Source of the DNA: Phorcus lineatus | Lineage: Eukaryota > Mollusca > Gastropoda > Trochida > Trochidae | Reading direction: 5' to 3' | DNA: 64,000 nt | Assembly: GCA_921293015.1 (NCBI GenBank) | Contig: OV121091.1 | Span: 7,593,755-7,657,754, forward strand | Part shown: piece after piece, positions 53,801 to 56,800 of the stretch | Numbering within the stretch: the stretch's first letter is position 1 | How the letters are laid out: each line of letters opens with the position of its first letter | Program-made: the position numbers and the translations under genes | Notes under the pieces: model-generated | What the model was told of the DNA's origin: nothing | The model's database searches: none | What the model saw: only the letters and a program-made list of their open reading frames with translations

Positions 53801-56800
53801 GGGGTACCCTCAATTAAGGTTGCACTCAAAGCTGTGTTGAATAGTCAGATCGTGGATGAGACGTGTTGCACGGGTTGAAATGAAGCTGTTCTCAATGGAA
53901 GACAGCTTACATACAATGGTAGGGACCAAAACGACTTCACAGTAGTTACTCCAAACTATTTCATCACCAGAAGAGCAGAGTCTTGCCAAACACCTGACCA
54001 GATGATGTTGACAATCTCAGGTTGTAGCAGATCATCAATGTAGGTGTAGGCAGAGAGAGACTTTGCTAGACCTGACAGTGAGAAAGTATTTGAACGCTAA
54101 GGCCTGAAACGTTTCCGTGGACTTATTAGTCAAGGTACTTGATGATGCTAGGCTTAGAGGACATCCAGTCAAGAGTAATGGAGATATTACTTCGCGACAA
54201 TGGTCGCATCAGAGATGTGAAATTGCACAGCCCAATTTGACAATTTATCCGATCAGAAACAAAGGTGTTAGCAGTAGCCAGCAGCAAACTGTTGGTGCTT
54301 GAAGGGTTTGTGCAGTACCTCTCATATAGATGTGACATGGGACTATTACGCATGACTAATATAGTACATTTTCATTTATCAGTATTATTCAAATAATTCA
54401 GTTGGCCTTTAAAGGTCTGAAGTGTTTATGGCATAGCATGGCTATCCTGAATAGGGCCATAGGGGCCTCACCCTGAAAGTCTATTTTAATGTTCTTCTCT
54501 TGTTAGGTATTCTAAATTATAGATTTGGTGACCCCGTGACCCTTCATATTTTTTTTATAAAAGCTAGAGTCTGTAAAGCTAAAAACTTGTTGAAAGACTC
54601 CTGAAGCTTTGTGACTCCTTAGTTGATTTTTTATAATTTATAGATTTTATTACTCTGTGACCCCTTATAAGACCCACAGGCATTATGCCCTAAAAAGTAT
54701 TTTCATCTTTTTCTCCAGAAGCTTGTGAAATTCTTAGATTAGAATAAATCATAGAACAGCTACAGAACCAATAGCTCAATTTTCCTTTGTCTTTTAAGCA
54801 AAAGTATCCTTTTTTGTATGATTTCAATCCTCCTTTTAAGCAAAACAAATATTAAATAGAATTTATTCAAATAATTTGTGGCATTTATCATTATACTAAC
54901 CGAATGAAACCGTATTTCTTCTTATAAGCGCCTGCTCACATATTTTTTTCAGCAAGCCCTGATCTCCATCCCAGTGATGATTACAAAGGCTCAGCTCAAC
55001 CCGCCGCTTTTTTCTTTAATATAAAATTTAAGTATTTCAATTTAAGAATTTCATGTTAAATGTTTAATAAGATAGAATCAATTTAATGGTTAAGTCCCGG
55101 CGCGGGTATGAAGCAGCCACCAAAATATTCTTGGCATCGGTTACATCAGTTTGACAGGATGAATATTAACAGATTAACGTCAGAGCAAAGAGAGTGCGCA
55201 ATCTGGATGCTTCAACTGGGCGCTACATAAGACCATGTTGCTAGAATCACGAATTTCTTGAACCGAACAATTGGTAGACCCTTGACTCGCTACAGACTGA
55301 CTGGCAGGACAGCAGACAGGCCCAGGAGTGACAGACCTGTAACTCACACAAATAAGACACAAATGCTTCACCTAAGGAACAGATTCCTCACCGTGTCGTC
55401 ATCTGCTGCACACCTGCCTGAACAATCCAATTAGCAGGTGGCGAGTGAGCAGACGACTGCGTCAACACGGCATCCGAGCCTATCATCCGTACAGAGGGAT
55501 GACGATAAGAACGCATCTAATTCGACGTCGAAGACTGGCTTTGGCGGCTTTTCACCATTAAGTGCAGTTTCTAGCTCAACAGGCCCGACGGCCGGATACG
55601 TATTTACAGGCGACAGGGTGACACAACGTCACTTTGTTGCGTCGCATAGGTTGAGCTTTACTGAGGCGGAAGTGTTATGGTGTAGGGATGGATTTTGGGC
55701 AATACACCCCTAGTCAACGAATAACGAGTAAAACGGTCCCAAAGTGAATTTTATTTTACGAATGTTTACAATATGATAGATATACAACATGTTACTAATA
55801 TTAAATGTTGGAATTTACAAGCGTTTTGTTATTTGTTAGTTACAAGTCGAAAATTCACGAAGACGTTTTTTTTCACTTTAGTTTACATGCACGTTTTAAC
55901 GATTAATGGGGTAACATTTACACTAGTAAACATAAATTCCATGCCTCAAAAAAATTCTTTTTATGTAAATCCATTAAATTTGTTTCTTTTCCGTGTTGTT
56001 AGAATTCCCAACTCAAGGTGTTCTTGTGGAATTAATTCTAAAAATTATTTTGATTATTCATTTTGATGTCAACTGTCATGATAAGGCAATTACGAATATT
56101 AACTTTTCCATGGCGATGTAGATCTTACTGTCTACTTTTCTAAATCAGAAGATAACTTAAATTTTACAAACCTCCATAGGGACTTAAATAGGCCGTTATA
56201 ATTTTGCAAATATGCAATGGTTTTATTCTTTCTGTCAACTGATGTCCATATTGTAGTTGCGTAAGGTATTACTAATCCGTTTAATCCTTTATAGATTTAG
56301 CCAATGAAAACCTCAAAACAATATTCTTAACGCCATGGAAATTCCTTCGAAGTTATAAGAGGCCTAAAGCCTCTGAAGAAAGTCCTCACTCAATTTCTAC
56401 AAAATGTTCAAACGATCAACGTTGTAGTGATATATTGGTCAAATTGTTACTTACAAAATAGAATTAGCAAAAAATGTTTGTCCATTAGATTGTCACTATA
56501 TGACATTACTATACACATATATAAACACATTTTAAAAAGTTGTGTAGTAGACATTCATTCTTATATACTCTTATTTCCCAATTATAATTTTAAAAAAAAC
56601 GTTATGAAAGTCAGAATAGCAAAACGTAAGATAGAAAAGTTCATTTGAATAGACCGGAAGTCGTTCGTTTGTTTGGGAAAAGTAATAAAACGGATAATTA
56701 AAAATCCCTTTAACATGGTTTGTGATCCAGATTTACGAAAACTTGGTTTGAATTATACGGCTGAACTTAACTAACGATTTTGGTTTAAGAAAATCTGGTT

